64,000 nucleotides of DNA from contig JAPOVT010000018.1 of NCBI GenBank assembly GCA_026708015.1, forward strand, positions 118,680 through 182,679. Reading direction: 5' to 3'. The notes beneath the pieces were generated by a model. The model was not told the origin of the DNA. It did not search any database and was given only the letters and a program-made list of their open reading frames with translations. The position numbers and the translations under genes are program-made. The stretch is from a bacterium. Lineage in GTDB: Bacteria; Actinomycetota; Acidimicrobiia; Acidimicrobiales; Bin134. Of the stretch, positions 29,639 to 37,220 are shown one piece after another. How positions within the stretch are numbered: the stretch's first letter is position 1; the number at the start of each line of letters is the position of its first letter.

Positions 29639-30505
29639 ATGGCCATGCCCTCCGACATTCCGATCATCGACACCATGATCGGGTTCCCCAAGCCCGACTT
29701 CTCCACTTACGACTTCATCCGGTCCCAGACCAAGGACGCCCAGTCGTCCGAGGAGTTCGACTTCCCAGTGGAGTACATGTTCAAAGGGGTGCCCAAGGAG
29801 CTGTACGGCACCGACGACGACCCGGTACAGGTAACGCTCAAGGAGATGGACCGGTTCAACATCGAGCTGGCCCTGGTCTCCTGCGAGGACGATTCCGGCC
29901 AGCGGGCGCTGAAGGACTACCCCGAGCGGTTTATCCCCTCCATGAGTGTCGACCCCAACGACGTGATGGGTGAGGTACGCCGCATCGACCAACTCCACCA
30001 GGAGTGGGGCGTCAAGGCGGTGGGCGCGTTCCCCGCGGGGTGCTTCCCCCAGGTGCCGATTGACGACGCCAAGTTCTACCCGATCTACGCGAAATGCGTG
30101 GAGCTGGATCTGCCCATGTTCGTGTGCGCCGGTGTTCCCGGCCCTCGGTTCCCGTTCTCGCCCCAGCACGTGGAGCGCATTGACCGGGTCATGTACGACT
30201 TCCCCGAGCTCACTTTCGTCACCCGCCATGGCTGCGAGCCGTGGGAGGACCTAGCGGTGAAGCTCATGCTGAAATGGCCCGGCCTGCACTACTCCACCTC
30301 GGCGTTCGCCCCCAAGCACTACCCCGAGGCCATCATTCGCTACGCCAACACCCGGGGGGCCGAAAAGGTCATCTACGCCGGCTATTTCCCCATGGGGCTG
30401 TCGCTGGAGCGGATCATGACCGACATGAAGGATGTGCCCTTCCGGGACAAGGTATGGCCCAGCTTTCTGCGCGAGAACGCCCGCCGGGTGTTGAAGCTGG
30501 ACTGA
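29639..30505 (+). CDS. Second amidohydrolase family 2 protein
   Basis: A 288-residue paralogous TIM-barrel protein, 71 bp after the first. It has IIDTMIGFPKPD at the N terminus, DPNDVMGEVRRID, and a C-terminal VIYAGYFPMGLSLERI in place of the GSDYPH catalytic strand. The usual DxH and GSD metal residues are thus missing or changed, so it may be an inactive or regulatory partner. AAAGGGA upstream supports ATG 29639. Confidence 0.82.
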   Translation: MAMPSDIPIIDTMIGFPKPDFSTYDFIRSQTKDAQSSEEFDFPVEYMFKGVPKELYGTDDDPVQVTLKEMDRFNIELALVSCEDDSGQRALKDYPERFIPSMSVDPNDVMGEVRRIDQLHQEWGVKAVGAFPAGCFPQVPIDDAKFYPIYAKCVELDLPMFVCAGVPGPRFPFSPQHVERIDRVMYDFPELTFVTRHGCEPWEDLAVKLMLKWPGLHYSTSAFAPKHYPEAIIRYANTRGAEKVIYAGYFPMGLSLERIMTDMKDVPFRDKVWPSFLRENARRVLKLD

Positions 30506-30543
30506 GTATTCGACTGAGTAGAACTGAGTAGAGGAGACAAGCG

Positions 30544-31023
30544 ATGAGCGATCAACGAGTGGAACAAGACTGGGAGACCCCGTCGTTGGAGGAGATCCCG
30601 GTTATCACCAAGATGCATGTGGAGGCTATGGAGTCCAGCGACGACCCCGCCGTCTGGGGCGTCGCGGGCATGCACCATGTGCTCATCAGGACTATCGGGC
30701 GGCGCTCGGGCAAAGAGCACAAAGTGGCCCTGCCCTACTGGAGAGATCCTGATGGCCATCGCATTGTGGTGGCGTCGTATGCCGGGGCCAAAGCCCACCC
30801 GTCCTGGTATTTCAACCTGGCCGACAAAGAGGCCAACCCCGAACTGCTGGTCACCGATGAAGGGCGGAATTTCTGGGCGGTGGCCGACATCTGCGACGGC
30901 GACGACTACCAGGCCACCTGGGAAGGCCTGGTGGCCGACCGGGCCTGGTACGCCGACTACCAGGCTAAGGCCCCCCACCGCCGCATTCCTCTGGTGCGGC
31001 TGGTGGAGCAGCGCCCCGCATAG
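30544..31023 (+). CDS. Deazaflavin-type (DDN/DUF385) reductase family protein
   Basis: A 159-residue split-barrel protein of the F420H2-dependent nitroreductase/quinone reductase family. The core pattern HVLIRTIGRRSGKEHKVAL, then VVASYAGAKAHPSWYFNL, is diagnostic. GAGGAG lies just before ATG 30544. It is likely co-transcribed with the amidohydrolases. Cofactor assignment to F420 is by family; no F420 biosynthesis genes are in the window. Confidence 0.85.
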   Translation: MSDQRVEQDWETPSLEEIPVITKMHVEAMESSDDPAVWGVAGMHHVLIRTIGRRSGKEHKVALPYWRDPDGHRIVVASYAGAKAHPSWYFNLADKEANPELLVTDEGRNFWAVADICDGDDYQATWEGLVADRAWYADYQAKAPHRRIPLVRLVEQRPA

Positions 31024-31034
31024 GATCGGCGGCC

Positions 31035-32246
31035 ATGGCGAATCAACCAGTCCGCACCCTGCCGCCTGCCGGGGCCATCCAAGACGAGCGCGAGATCGAA
31101 GCCGTGCTCGAGGTGCTGCGCTCAGGCGACCTCAACATCGGCGAGAACGTGGCCCGCTTCGAGGACGAGGTGTCCACGGTGCTGGGCAAGGAACTGGGGG
31201 TGATGGTCAACTCCGGCTCCTCGGCACTGCTGTTGGGGATAGGACTGCTCGACCTGGAGCCCGGTGATGAGATCATCACCTCGGTGCTCACCTTCTCCAC
31301 CGACGTGTCCTCGATCATCCAGTTGGGCCTGGTGCCGGTTTTCGTCGACGTGGAGCCTGACACCTTCCAGATCGACGTGAACCGAATCACCGAGATGATC
31401 GGCCCCCGCACCAAGGCCATCATGACCCCCAACCTGATGGGCAACTGCCCCGACTGGGACGTCATCAGGGCCATTGCCGACGAGCACGGGCTGAAGGTGA
31501 TCGAAGATTCCTGTGACGTGCTGGACACCCGGCTGCGGGGCTCCCGGATCGGCGCCCGCAGCGACATCAGCCTCACCAGCTTCGCCATCTCCCACTCGCT
31601 CACCTGCGCGGGCAATGGGGGCATGGTGGCAATGGACGATCCCGAGCTGCACGACAAGTGCCTGACCCGTCGCCGCTGGGGAAGGCGGTCAGAGTCGTAC
31701 CTCTACGGCTCCCGCAAAGGGCAGGACACCCGTTGGGGCCCGTTGGACGACGGCACCATGTACGACCAGATCTTCATCTTCGACGACCTGGGCTACAACT
31801 TCGAGCCCTCCGAGCTGGGGGCGGCCTACGGGTTGGTGCAATTCAGCAAGCTCCAAGAGTTCAACGCCCGCCGTCAGCACGCCTTCAATCGCTACAACGA
31901 TCTGCTGGTCAATCACACCGACAAAGTGATCCTGCCCCGCACCACGCCCGAACTGGAGACCACCTGGATGCGCTACGGGTTCATCCTGCGGCCCGAGTCA
32001 GGGCACGACCGCACCGATGTGCAGAACTTCCTCGAAGACCGCAATGTGCAGTCCCGAATGGTCTGGACCGGGAATATCCTCCGCCAGCCCGGCTTCTCGG
32101 GCATTGAGCACCGGGCCCCGGCCGACGGCTTCCCCAACGCCGATCTGGTGATGAGCCATGCGTTGTGCATCCCCACCCACCACGGGCTGGGATCAGACGA
32201 CGTCGGCTACGTGGTCGACACGCTCTCGGAGCTGTTTGGCGGCTAG
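31035..32246 (+). CDS. DegT/DnrJ/EryC1-family enzyme with the PLP lysine replaced by His (3-dehydrase-like)
   Basis: A fold-type I PLP/PMP protein of 403 residues. NSGSSALLLG (59-68) and VIEDSCDVL (155-163) match DegT proteins. In the Schiff-base lysine segment TSFAISHSLTCAGNGG, His187 stands in the lysine position, and there is no Lys from about 170 to 205. A His here is the hallmark of sugar 3-dehydrases such as ColD and the E1/RfbH group. The Fe-S cysteines of E1 are absent, so ColD-type chemistry is the closer model. No other nucleotide-sugar genes are nearby. It starts 11 bp after the DDN-type gene. Confidence 0.8.
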   Translation: MANQPVRTLPPAGAIQDEREIEAVLEVLRSGDLNIGENVARFEDEVSTVLGKELGVMVNSGSSALLLGIGLLDLEPGDEIITSVLTFSTDVSSIIQLGLVPVFVDVEPDTFQIDVNRITEMIGPRTKAIMTPNLMGNCPDWDVIRAIADEHGLKVIEDSCDVLDTRLRGSRIGARSDISLTSFAISHSLTCAGNGGMVAMDDPELHDKCLTRRRWGRRSESYLYGSRKGQDTRWGPLDDGTMYDQIFIFDDLGYNFEPSELGAAYGLVQFSKLQEFNARRQHAFNRYNDLLVNHTDKVILPRTTPELETTWMRYGFILRPESGHDRTDVQNFLEDRNVQSRMVWTGNILRQPGFSGIEHRAPADGFPNADLVMSHALCIPTHHGLGSDDVGYVVDTLSELFGG

Positions 32247-32272
32247 TTGCGCCGCCCACTTGGGCGACGAGC

Positions 32273-32647
32273 TCAGCTGCCCATCAGCTTGCCCATGTCG
32301 AAGTAGTCCGACCAACGGGCGATTCGACCGTCGCGAATCTCGAACACGCCGCACACCGGCAAATCCACCTGGCCGTCGGCGGTGTTGATGTAATCGGTTC
32401 GCTCGTTGAGCACCACATTGCCGTTGGCCGCTTGTTGGTGGGTCTCAAATACGATGCCTCCGGAGGTGGCGAAGAACCCCTCCAAAAACGCCCGTATGGC
32501 CTCGGCCCCCTCCAAGGGATCCATCGGGACGTTGTGATAGACGGCGTCATCGGTGAAGTAGGCCATCAGCTCATCGGCATCGCCGTTGGCCCACGCGGCG
32601 CAAAACGCACTCACCAGTTCGCTGGGATCGGTCGGCAGATCAGACAT
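32273..32647 (-). CDS. NTF2-fold protein, limonene-1,2-epoxide hydrolase-like
   Basis: A 124-residue SnoaL/NTF2-like protein. The catalytic arrangement of limonene epoxide hydrolase can be aligned: Arg and Asp in NERTDY and an Asp in RWSDYFDM, plus ELMAYFTDDAVYHNVPMDP at the N terminus. Epoxide hydrolysis is plausible, but related proteins have other roles. It converges on the DegT-family gene (26-bp gap). Confidence 0.75.
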   Translation of the reverse strand: MSDLPTDPSELVSAFCAAWANGDADELMAYFTDDAVYHNVPMDPLEGAEAIRAFLEGFFATSGGIVFETHQQAANGNVVLNERTDYINTADGQVDLPVCGVFEIRDGRIARWSDYFDMGKLMGS

Positions 32648-32762
32648 CGCTCTCTCCTATCGTCGAATCGTCTTGTCGGGATGCCCAGCATGGCCCGCAA
32701 CCTGCCCGCTCTGCCAAATGACCAAGAGCCTCTAGCGCACGGCTCAGGGATGTGCTATCTTA

Positions 32763-32788
32763 GAAAACAGTCCAGTTAGCCTGTTTTC
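32763..32788. promoter_or_regulatory. Palindromic operator candidate upstream of the betaine-binding protein gene
   Basis: A perfect 8-bp inverted repeat, GAAAACAG-N10-CTGTTTTC, ending 24 bp before ATG 32813. A TATCTT -10-like hexamer (32756-32761) abuts it, so a bound repressor would block transcription. The TetR gene in the same cluster is a candidate binder. Confidence 0.5.
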
Positions 32789-32812
32789 GGCAATTGAATT
32801 TAGGGGGATCCC

Positions 32813-33799
32813 ATGCGGACAGAAAACACCAAGTCAACCCGAAGCTGGAGGATTATCGCCTTGCTCTTGGCGGTCCTGGCACTCGTTGCCGTCAGCTGCG
32901 GCAACGACGACGACTCCCGAGGCTCTCAGTCAACGATCACGATTGCCGTCAACGGATGGAACGGAGCTGCGGCGAACTCCGCAGTAGCCGCCCAGCTACT
33001 AGAGAGCGAACTCGGATATGACGTTGTCCGGGTGGACATCGACGAGAACGCCCAGTGGCCAGCCATCAACACCGGCGACATCGATGTATCGCTTGAAATC
33101 TGGCCATCTGGGCACGCCCAGGACGTCGTCGACTTCATCGACAATCCAGATGCGAACATCGACAACGCTGGCCTGCTCGGACCTGTCGGCAAGATCGGCT
33201 GGTTCATCCCCACCTACATGGTGGACCAGTACCCAGAACTGGCCACTTGGGAGGGGTTCTCCAATCCTGAGCTGGCCGGGATGTTCGCCACCGCAGAGAC
33301 CGGTGACCTGGGACAATTCCTAGGCGGCGACCCGAGTTTCGTGCAGTTCGACGAGGCGATCATCAACAATTTGGGCCTGCCCCTTCAGGTGGTCTACGCC
33401 GGCTCCGAAGCTGCAATCCTGGCCGCGGTCGATTCGGCATACAGCCGTCAAGAGCCGGTCCTTGTTTACCTGTGGACGCCGCACTCGGCATTCAACAACT
33501 ACGACCTCACTAATGTGCTCCTTCCCGAGTACACCGACGCCTGTGGCAAGGCAGCGGCCAGTGCGCCCGAAGATGTTGACTGCGACTACCCAGCAGACGT
33601 GCTGTTCAAGATCATCAATAGCGACTTGGCTGAGAACGCCCCTGACGCCGATGCCTTCTTGCGTGCGATGAACTACACCAGCGCCGACCAGATCTCGATG
33701 CTGGCCGCAATTGAAAACGACGGAATGTCAGTGGACGACGCCGCAGCCCAGTGGATCGAGGCCAACGAGAGCGTCTGGAGCGCTTGGCTCCCCTCCTAG
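32813..33799 (+). CDS. Glycine betaine/proline ABC substrate-binding lipoprotein (OpuAC/ProX-like)
   Basis: A 328-residue receptor. A signal peptide ending at VAVSC (Cys29) is followed by GNDDD. The OpuAC fold is visible from ITIAVNGWNGAAANS to the C terminus, with VSLEIWPSGHAQ (ligand aromatic region) and VLVYLWTPHSAFN. The binding pocket family uses aromatic residues for quaternary amines, matching Trp in GWNG, EIWPSG and LWTP. Its ATPase and permease genes lie 2.4 kb downstream, with choline dehydrogenase and tetR in between. GGGGG before the ATG serves as RBS. Confidence 0.9.
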   Translation: MRTENTKSTRSWRIIALLLAVLALVAVSCGNDDDSRGSQSTITIAVNGWNGAAANSAVAAQLLESELGYDVVRVDIDENAQWPAINTGDIDVSLEIWPSGHAQDVVDFIDNPDANIDNAGLLGPVGKIGWFIPTYMVDQYPELATWEGFSNPELAGMFATAETGDLGQFLGGDPSFVQFDEAIINNLGLPLQVVYAGSEAAILAAVDSAYSRQEPVLVYLWTPHSAFNNYDLTNVLLPEYTDACGKAAASAPEDVDCDYPADVLFKIINSDLAENAPDADAFLRAMNYTSADQISMLAAIENDGMSVDDAAAQWIEANESVWSAWLPS

Positions 33800-33809
33800 G
33801 CTCCAGCTG

Positions 33810-33853
33810 AGAACCGGTGTCGGCGGCTTGCGGGAGTCGCCGACACCGGTTCT
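33810..33853 (+). terminator. Long-stem terminator after the betaine-binding protein gene
   Basis: A perfect 16-bp inverted repeat (AGAACCGGTGTCGGCG and its complement) around a 12-nt loop, followed by the pyrimidine run CTCTTTCTCTCTTT. It starts 10 bp after the stop codon. It either ends the transcript or limits read-through to the GMC oxidoreductase gene 26 bp beyond. Confidence 0.75.
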
Positions 33854-33867
33854 CTCTTTCTCTCTTT

Positions 33868-33872
33868 AGGAG
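33868..33872 (+). promoter_or_regulatory. Ribosome binding site that supports the TTG start at 33879
   Basis: AGGAG 6 nt before TTG 33879. No ATG or GTG fits the conserved N terminus YDFIIVGGG, so this site decides the start. Confidence 0.7.
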
Positions 33873-33878
33873 CAGTCG

Positions 33879-35531
33879 TTGTACGACTTCATCATCGTCG
33901 GAGGGGGCTCTGCTGGCTGCGCGTTGGCCAACCGTCTGAGCGCGGATGCCAGCACCCGAGTTCTGGTGCTGGAAGCAGGGCGCCGGGATTACAAGTGGGA
34001 TGTGTTCATTCATATGCCCGCGGCCCTGGCGTTTCCCATCGGCAGTCGCTTCTACGACTGGAAATACGAGAGCGAGCCTGAGCCCCACATGGGAAGCCGA
34101 AGGGTCTACCACGCCCGGGGGAAGGTGCTGGGCGGCTCCAGTTCCATCAACGGCATGATCTTCCAGCGGGGAAATCCCGCCGATTACGACAAATGGGCCA
34201 CCGAGCCCGGCATGGAGAACTGGGACTACCGCCATTGTCTGCCCTACTTCAAGCGCATGGAAACCTGCCTGGCCGGAGCGGACCAATGGCGTGGCGAGGA
34301 GGGACCGCTGGTGTTGGAGCGGGGACCGGCCGACAGCCCCCTGTTCACCGCCTTCTTCAAGGCGGTGCAAGAGGCCGGTTACGAGTTGAGCGACGACGTC
34401 AACGGGTATCGCCAGGAGGGATTTGCGGCGTTCGACCGCAACGTCCACAAAGGCCGACGGCTCTCAGCATCTCGGGCCTACCTGCATCCGGTGATGAACC
34501 GCAAGAACCTCAAGGTGGAGACCGGCAGCCTCATCAGCCGGGTGCTGTTCGATCAGAACCGGGCAGTGGGCGTGGAGTACCGGCGAAGGGGACGCACCCA
34601 TACCGCCCAGGGGGCGCACATTCTGCTGTGTGCAGGGGCCTTCGGCTCGGCCCAGCTCTTGCAACTCTCCGGAGTGGGTCCAGCCGACCTGCTGGATTCG
34701 CTGGACATCCCGGTGGTGGCTGATCTGCCCGGCGTGGGCGAGAACCTTCAGGACCACTTGGAGGTATACATCCAATTCGCCTCGAGCCAACCAGTGTCCA
34801 TGCAACCAGCCCTCAAGCAGTGGCGCCGGCCCTGGATCGGCCTGCAGTGGCTGGCCCGGAGGGGTCCGGGGGCCACCAACCACTTCGAAGGGGGTGGCTT
34901 CGTGCGCTCCAACCTCAACGAGGCCTACCCGAATCTCATGTTCCACTTCTTGCCACTGGCCATCCGCTATGACGGTTCATCGCCGAGCAGCGGTCACGGT
35001 TATCAGGTTCATGTTGGACCCATGTACTCGGATGCCCGAGGCCAATTGCGGATCAAGTCGCGTGATCCCAGAGCCAAACCTGCCCTTCAGTTCAACTACC
35101 TCTCCACCGAGCAAGACCGCCGCGAGTGGGTGGAAACCATACGAGTGACCCGTACCATCATGAACCAACCGGCGTTCGCCCCTTATAATGCTGGCGAATT
35201 GTCGCCCGGGCCCGAAGTCTCCACCGATCAGCAGATCATGGACTGGGTGGCCCACGATGCCGAGACCGCGCTGCATCCGGCCGGTACGGCTCGCATGGGC
35301 ACCGATGACCAATCGGTGGTGCATCCCAAGACAATGGAGGTTCACGGCACCAGCGGGCTGATGGTGGTGGATGCCTCAGTGATGCCCACCGTCACCAACG
35401 GCAACATCTACGCGCCGGTGATGATGATTGCCGAGAAGGCGGCTGACCTCATACTGGGCTGCGAGCCGCTTCCCCCCGAAGACGTCCCGGTTTATTCCGC
35501 TGAGCCGATCAGGTCCCGAGCCGCTCCATGA
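33879..35531 (+). CDS. betA: GMC oxidoreductase, choline dehydrogenase type
   Basis: FAD-dependent oxidoreductase of 550 residues (BetA is 556 in E. coli) that probably oxidises choline to betaine aldehyde at the membrane. The FAD motif is [16 protein letters not shown] at residues 5-20. GMC signatures are [14 protein letters not shown] (about 85-98) and [16 protein letters not shown] (about 250). The C-terminal HPAGTARMG with the catalytic His, and [15 protein letters not shown], follow. Translation starts at TTG. Context with betaine transport genes favours choline, but no betaine aldehyde dehydrogenase gene is nearby. Confidence 0.85.
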   Translation: MYDFIIVGGGSAGCALANRLSADASTRVLVLEAGRRDYKWDVFIHMPAALAFPIGSRFYDWKYESEPEPHMGSRRVYHARGKVLGGSSSINGMIFQRGNPADYDKWATEPGMENWDYRHCLPYFKRMETCLAGADQWRGEEGPLVLERGPADSPLFTAFFKAVQEAGYELSDDVNGYRQEGFAAFDRNVHKGRRLSASRAYLHPVMNRKNLKVETGSLISRVLFDQNRAVGVEYRRRGRTHTAQGAHILLCAGAFGSAQLLQLSGVGPADLLDSLDIPVVADLPGVGENLQDHLEVYIQFASSQPVSMQPALKQWRRPWIGLQWLARRGPGATNHFEGGGFVRSNLNEAYPNLMFHFLPLAIRYDGSSPSSGHGYQVHVGPMYSDARGQLRIKSRDPRAKPALQFNYLSTEQDRREWVETIRVTRTIMNQPAFAPYNAGELSPGPEVSTDQQIMDWVAHDAETALHPAGTARMGTDDQSVVHPKTMEVHGTSGLMVVDASVMPTVTNGNIYAPVMMIAEKAADLILGCEPLPPEDVPVYSAEPIRSRAAP

Positions 35532-36109
35532 TCGCCAATCAGGTCGGAAACCATGTCGATCACCTTCCTGCGTTCCTCCGCGGTGGGCGGTGCCAATCCG
35601 AACAGGTCGATGAGCCAGAGACCGTCGCCCACGATCCGGGCCAACAGCGCCACCACATCGTCGAGACCGTCATCATGGCGAAGCCGGTCTTGCCAGAGTT
35701 CAAAAGTCTCCCGCGTGCTCTCCAGCAGATCGTCGTCCACCGCGGCTGCGGCCAGGATCGACACCGCTGTATCGGTGGCCGCCTGAGTCGGCTCCCGCAC
35801 GTAATCGAGATAGGCCAGTGCGAACGCTCCCTGGCGGACGTCAATGCCATCGGCCAACACATTGAGCTCGTTGTCAAGGACTCCCATCACCTGGTTGAGC
35901 AGCCCGATGATCAACGCGTCTTTGGAGCCGAAGTGATAGAGAAAGCCGCCCTTGCTCACCCCCGCTTGGGCCGCCACCTTGTCGAGGGTCAGCGACGACA
36001 CCCCCTCCCGTTTGATCACTTCGGCGGCCGCTTGCAGAATCCGGTCACGGGTCAGCACCGCCCGCTCCTGCACCGGCAGATTCCTGGTCCGCCCCTTAGA
36101 TTCCGCCAT
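35492..36109 (-). CDS. TetR-family transcriptional regulator
   Basis: A 205-residue repressor-type protein from ATG 36109 (a TTG 21 bp upstream is in frame). The HTH lies at about 25-60: [14 protein letters not shown], then [26 protein letters not shown], a clear TetR recognition helix. The C-terminal ligand domain is generic. Its 3' end overlaps the 3' end of the choline dehydrogenase gene by 40 bp on the opposite strand. It is divergent from the OpuAA ATPase gene (67-bp gap). It probably controls choline/betaine genes in a BetI-like way (inference). Confidence 0.9.
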   Translation of the reverse strand: MAESKGRTRNLPVQERAVLTRDRILQAAAEVIKREGVSSLTLDKVAAQAGVSKGGFLYHFGSKDALIIGLLNQVMGVLDNELNVLADGIDVRQGAFALAYLDYVREPTQAATDTAVSILAAAAVDDDLLESTRETFELWQDRLRHDDGLDDVVALLARIVGDGLWLIDLFGLAPPTAEERRKVIDMVSDLIGDHGAARDLIGSAE

Positions 36110-36176
36110 TGCGGAGTCAGGGTACTCCAAGCCGATACCCGTCTGAGCGGACGGTAAGGTCTAGGACTGGGGCGCA

Positions 36177-37220
36177 ATGGACACAGCCAGCGAAACAGTC
36201 CAAGTCCGAGTTGAGGGCGTCTGGAAGGTCTTCGGAAGAAAGCCACGCGAAGCAAGGGAGATGGCCGAAGCGGGGGCCACCCGTGAGAAGATCCAAACTG
36301 CCACGGGAAGCGTGGTGGCCGTCCGAGACGTCAGCTTCCACGTGGGCGCCGGAGAAACGTTCGTGGTTATGGGGCTCTCCGGGTCGGGCAAGTCCACCCT
36401 CATCCGGTGCGTTTCCCATTTGGTGGCACCGACCGAGGGAACCGTTGAGCTGTGCGGCACCGAACTCACCCAAGCCGACAGCGCCAAACTGCGCGAGTTG
36501 CGCCGACAGAAGATGGCCATGGTGTTCCAGCATTTCGGCCTGTTCCCCCACCGCAAGGTGGTGGACAACGTGGCCTACGGGCTCGAGGTGCAGGGAGTGG
36601 ACCGCCAGAACCGCCAAGACCGAGCCCGGGAGCTGTTGGACACAGTCGGTTTGGATGGCTGGGGCGACCACTACCCCCAGCAGCTCAGCGGCGGCATGCA
36701 ACAGCGAGTGGGGTTGGCCCGTGCCCTGGCCGTCGATCCCGAAGTGCTGTTCTTCGACGAGCCGTTCTCCGCCCTCGACCCGCTCATCCGCCGGGATATG
36801 CAGGACGAGCTTATCGACCTCCAGATGAAGCTCCAGCGGACACTGGTGTTCATCACCCATGACTTCGCCGAAGCTTTGAAGCTGGCCGACCGGATCGCCA
36901 TCATGAACGATGGCGCCTTCGTTCAAGTCGGCACCCCGGTGGAAATACTGACCAGCCCGGCCGATGACTACGTGCGGGCGTTCACCCAGGACGCCCCTGT
37001 GGCCAAGGTTTTGCAGGTCTGTTCGCTGATGCGGTCCCTCGACGGTGCCGCGATCGAGCCCGATTGGCGCCGTGTCTCGTCAACAACACCGCTGGAGGTC
37101 GCACTCCCCCACTTGCTCGGGTCCATCAATCCCGTGGTGGTATGCGATGAGCAGAACACCCCAGTGGGGCTGCTCCACGGGGACGATGTCGCTGGGGTGA
37201 TCTCCGAGAACCAGCAATGA
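36177..37220 (+). CDS. Glycine betaine/proline ABC transporter ATPase (OpuAA/ProV-like)
   Basis: A 347-residue ATPase. Walker A is GLSGSGKST (about 65), the Q-loop is VFQHFGLFPHR, the signature is LSGGMQQRVGLARAL and Walker B is VLFFDEPFSALDP. The OpuA-type N-terminal segment with REAREMAEAGATREKI precedes the P-loop. A C-terminal CBS-like remnant (about 290-345, VVVCDEQNTPVGLLHGDDV) could sense ionic strength, as in OpuA. It overlaps the permease gene as ATGA. Confidence 0.93.
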   Translation: MDTASETVQVRVEGVWKVFGRKPREAREMAEAGATREKIQTATGSVVAVRDVSFHVGAGETFVVMGLSGSGKSTLIRCVSHLVAPTEGTVELCGTELTQADSAKLRELRRQKMAMVFQHFGLFPHRKVVDNVAYGLEVQGVDRQNRQDRARELLDTVGLDGWGDHYPQQLSGGMQQRVGLARALAVDPEVLFFDEPFSALDPLIRRDMQDELIDLQMKLQRTLVFITHDFAEALKLADRIAIMNDGAFVQVGTPVEILTSPADDYVRAFTQDAPVAKVLQVCSLMRSLDGAAIEPDWRRVSSTTPLEVALPHLLGSINPVVVCDEQNTPVGLLHGDDVAGVISENQQ

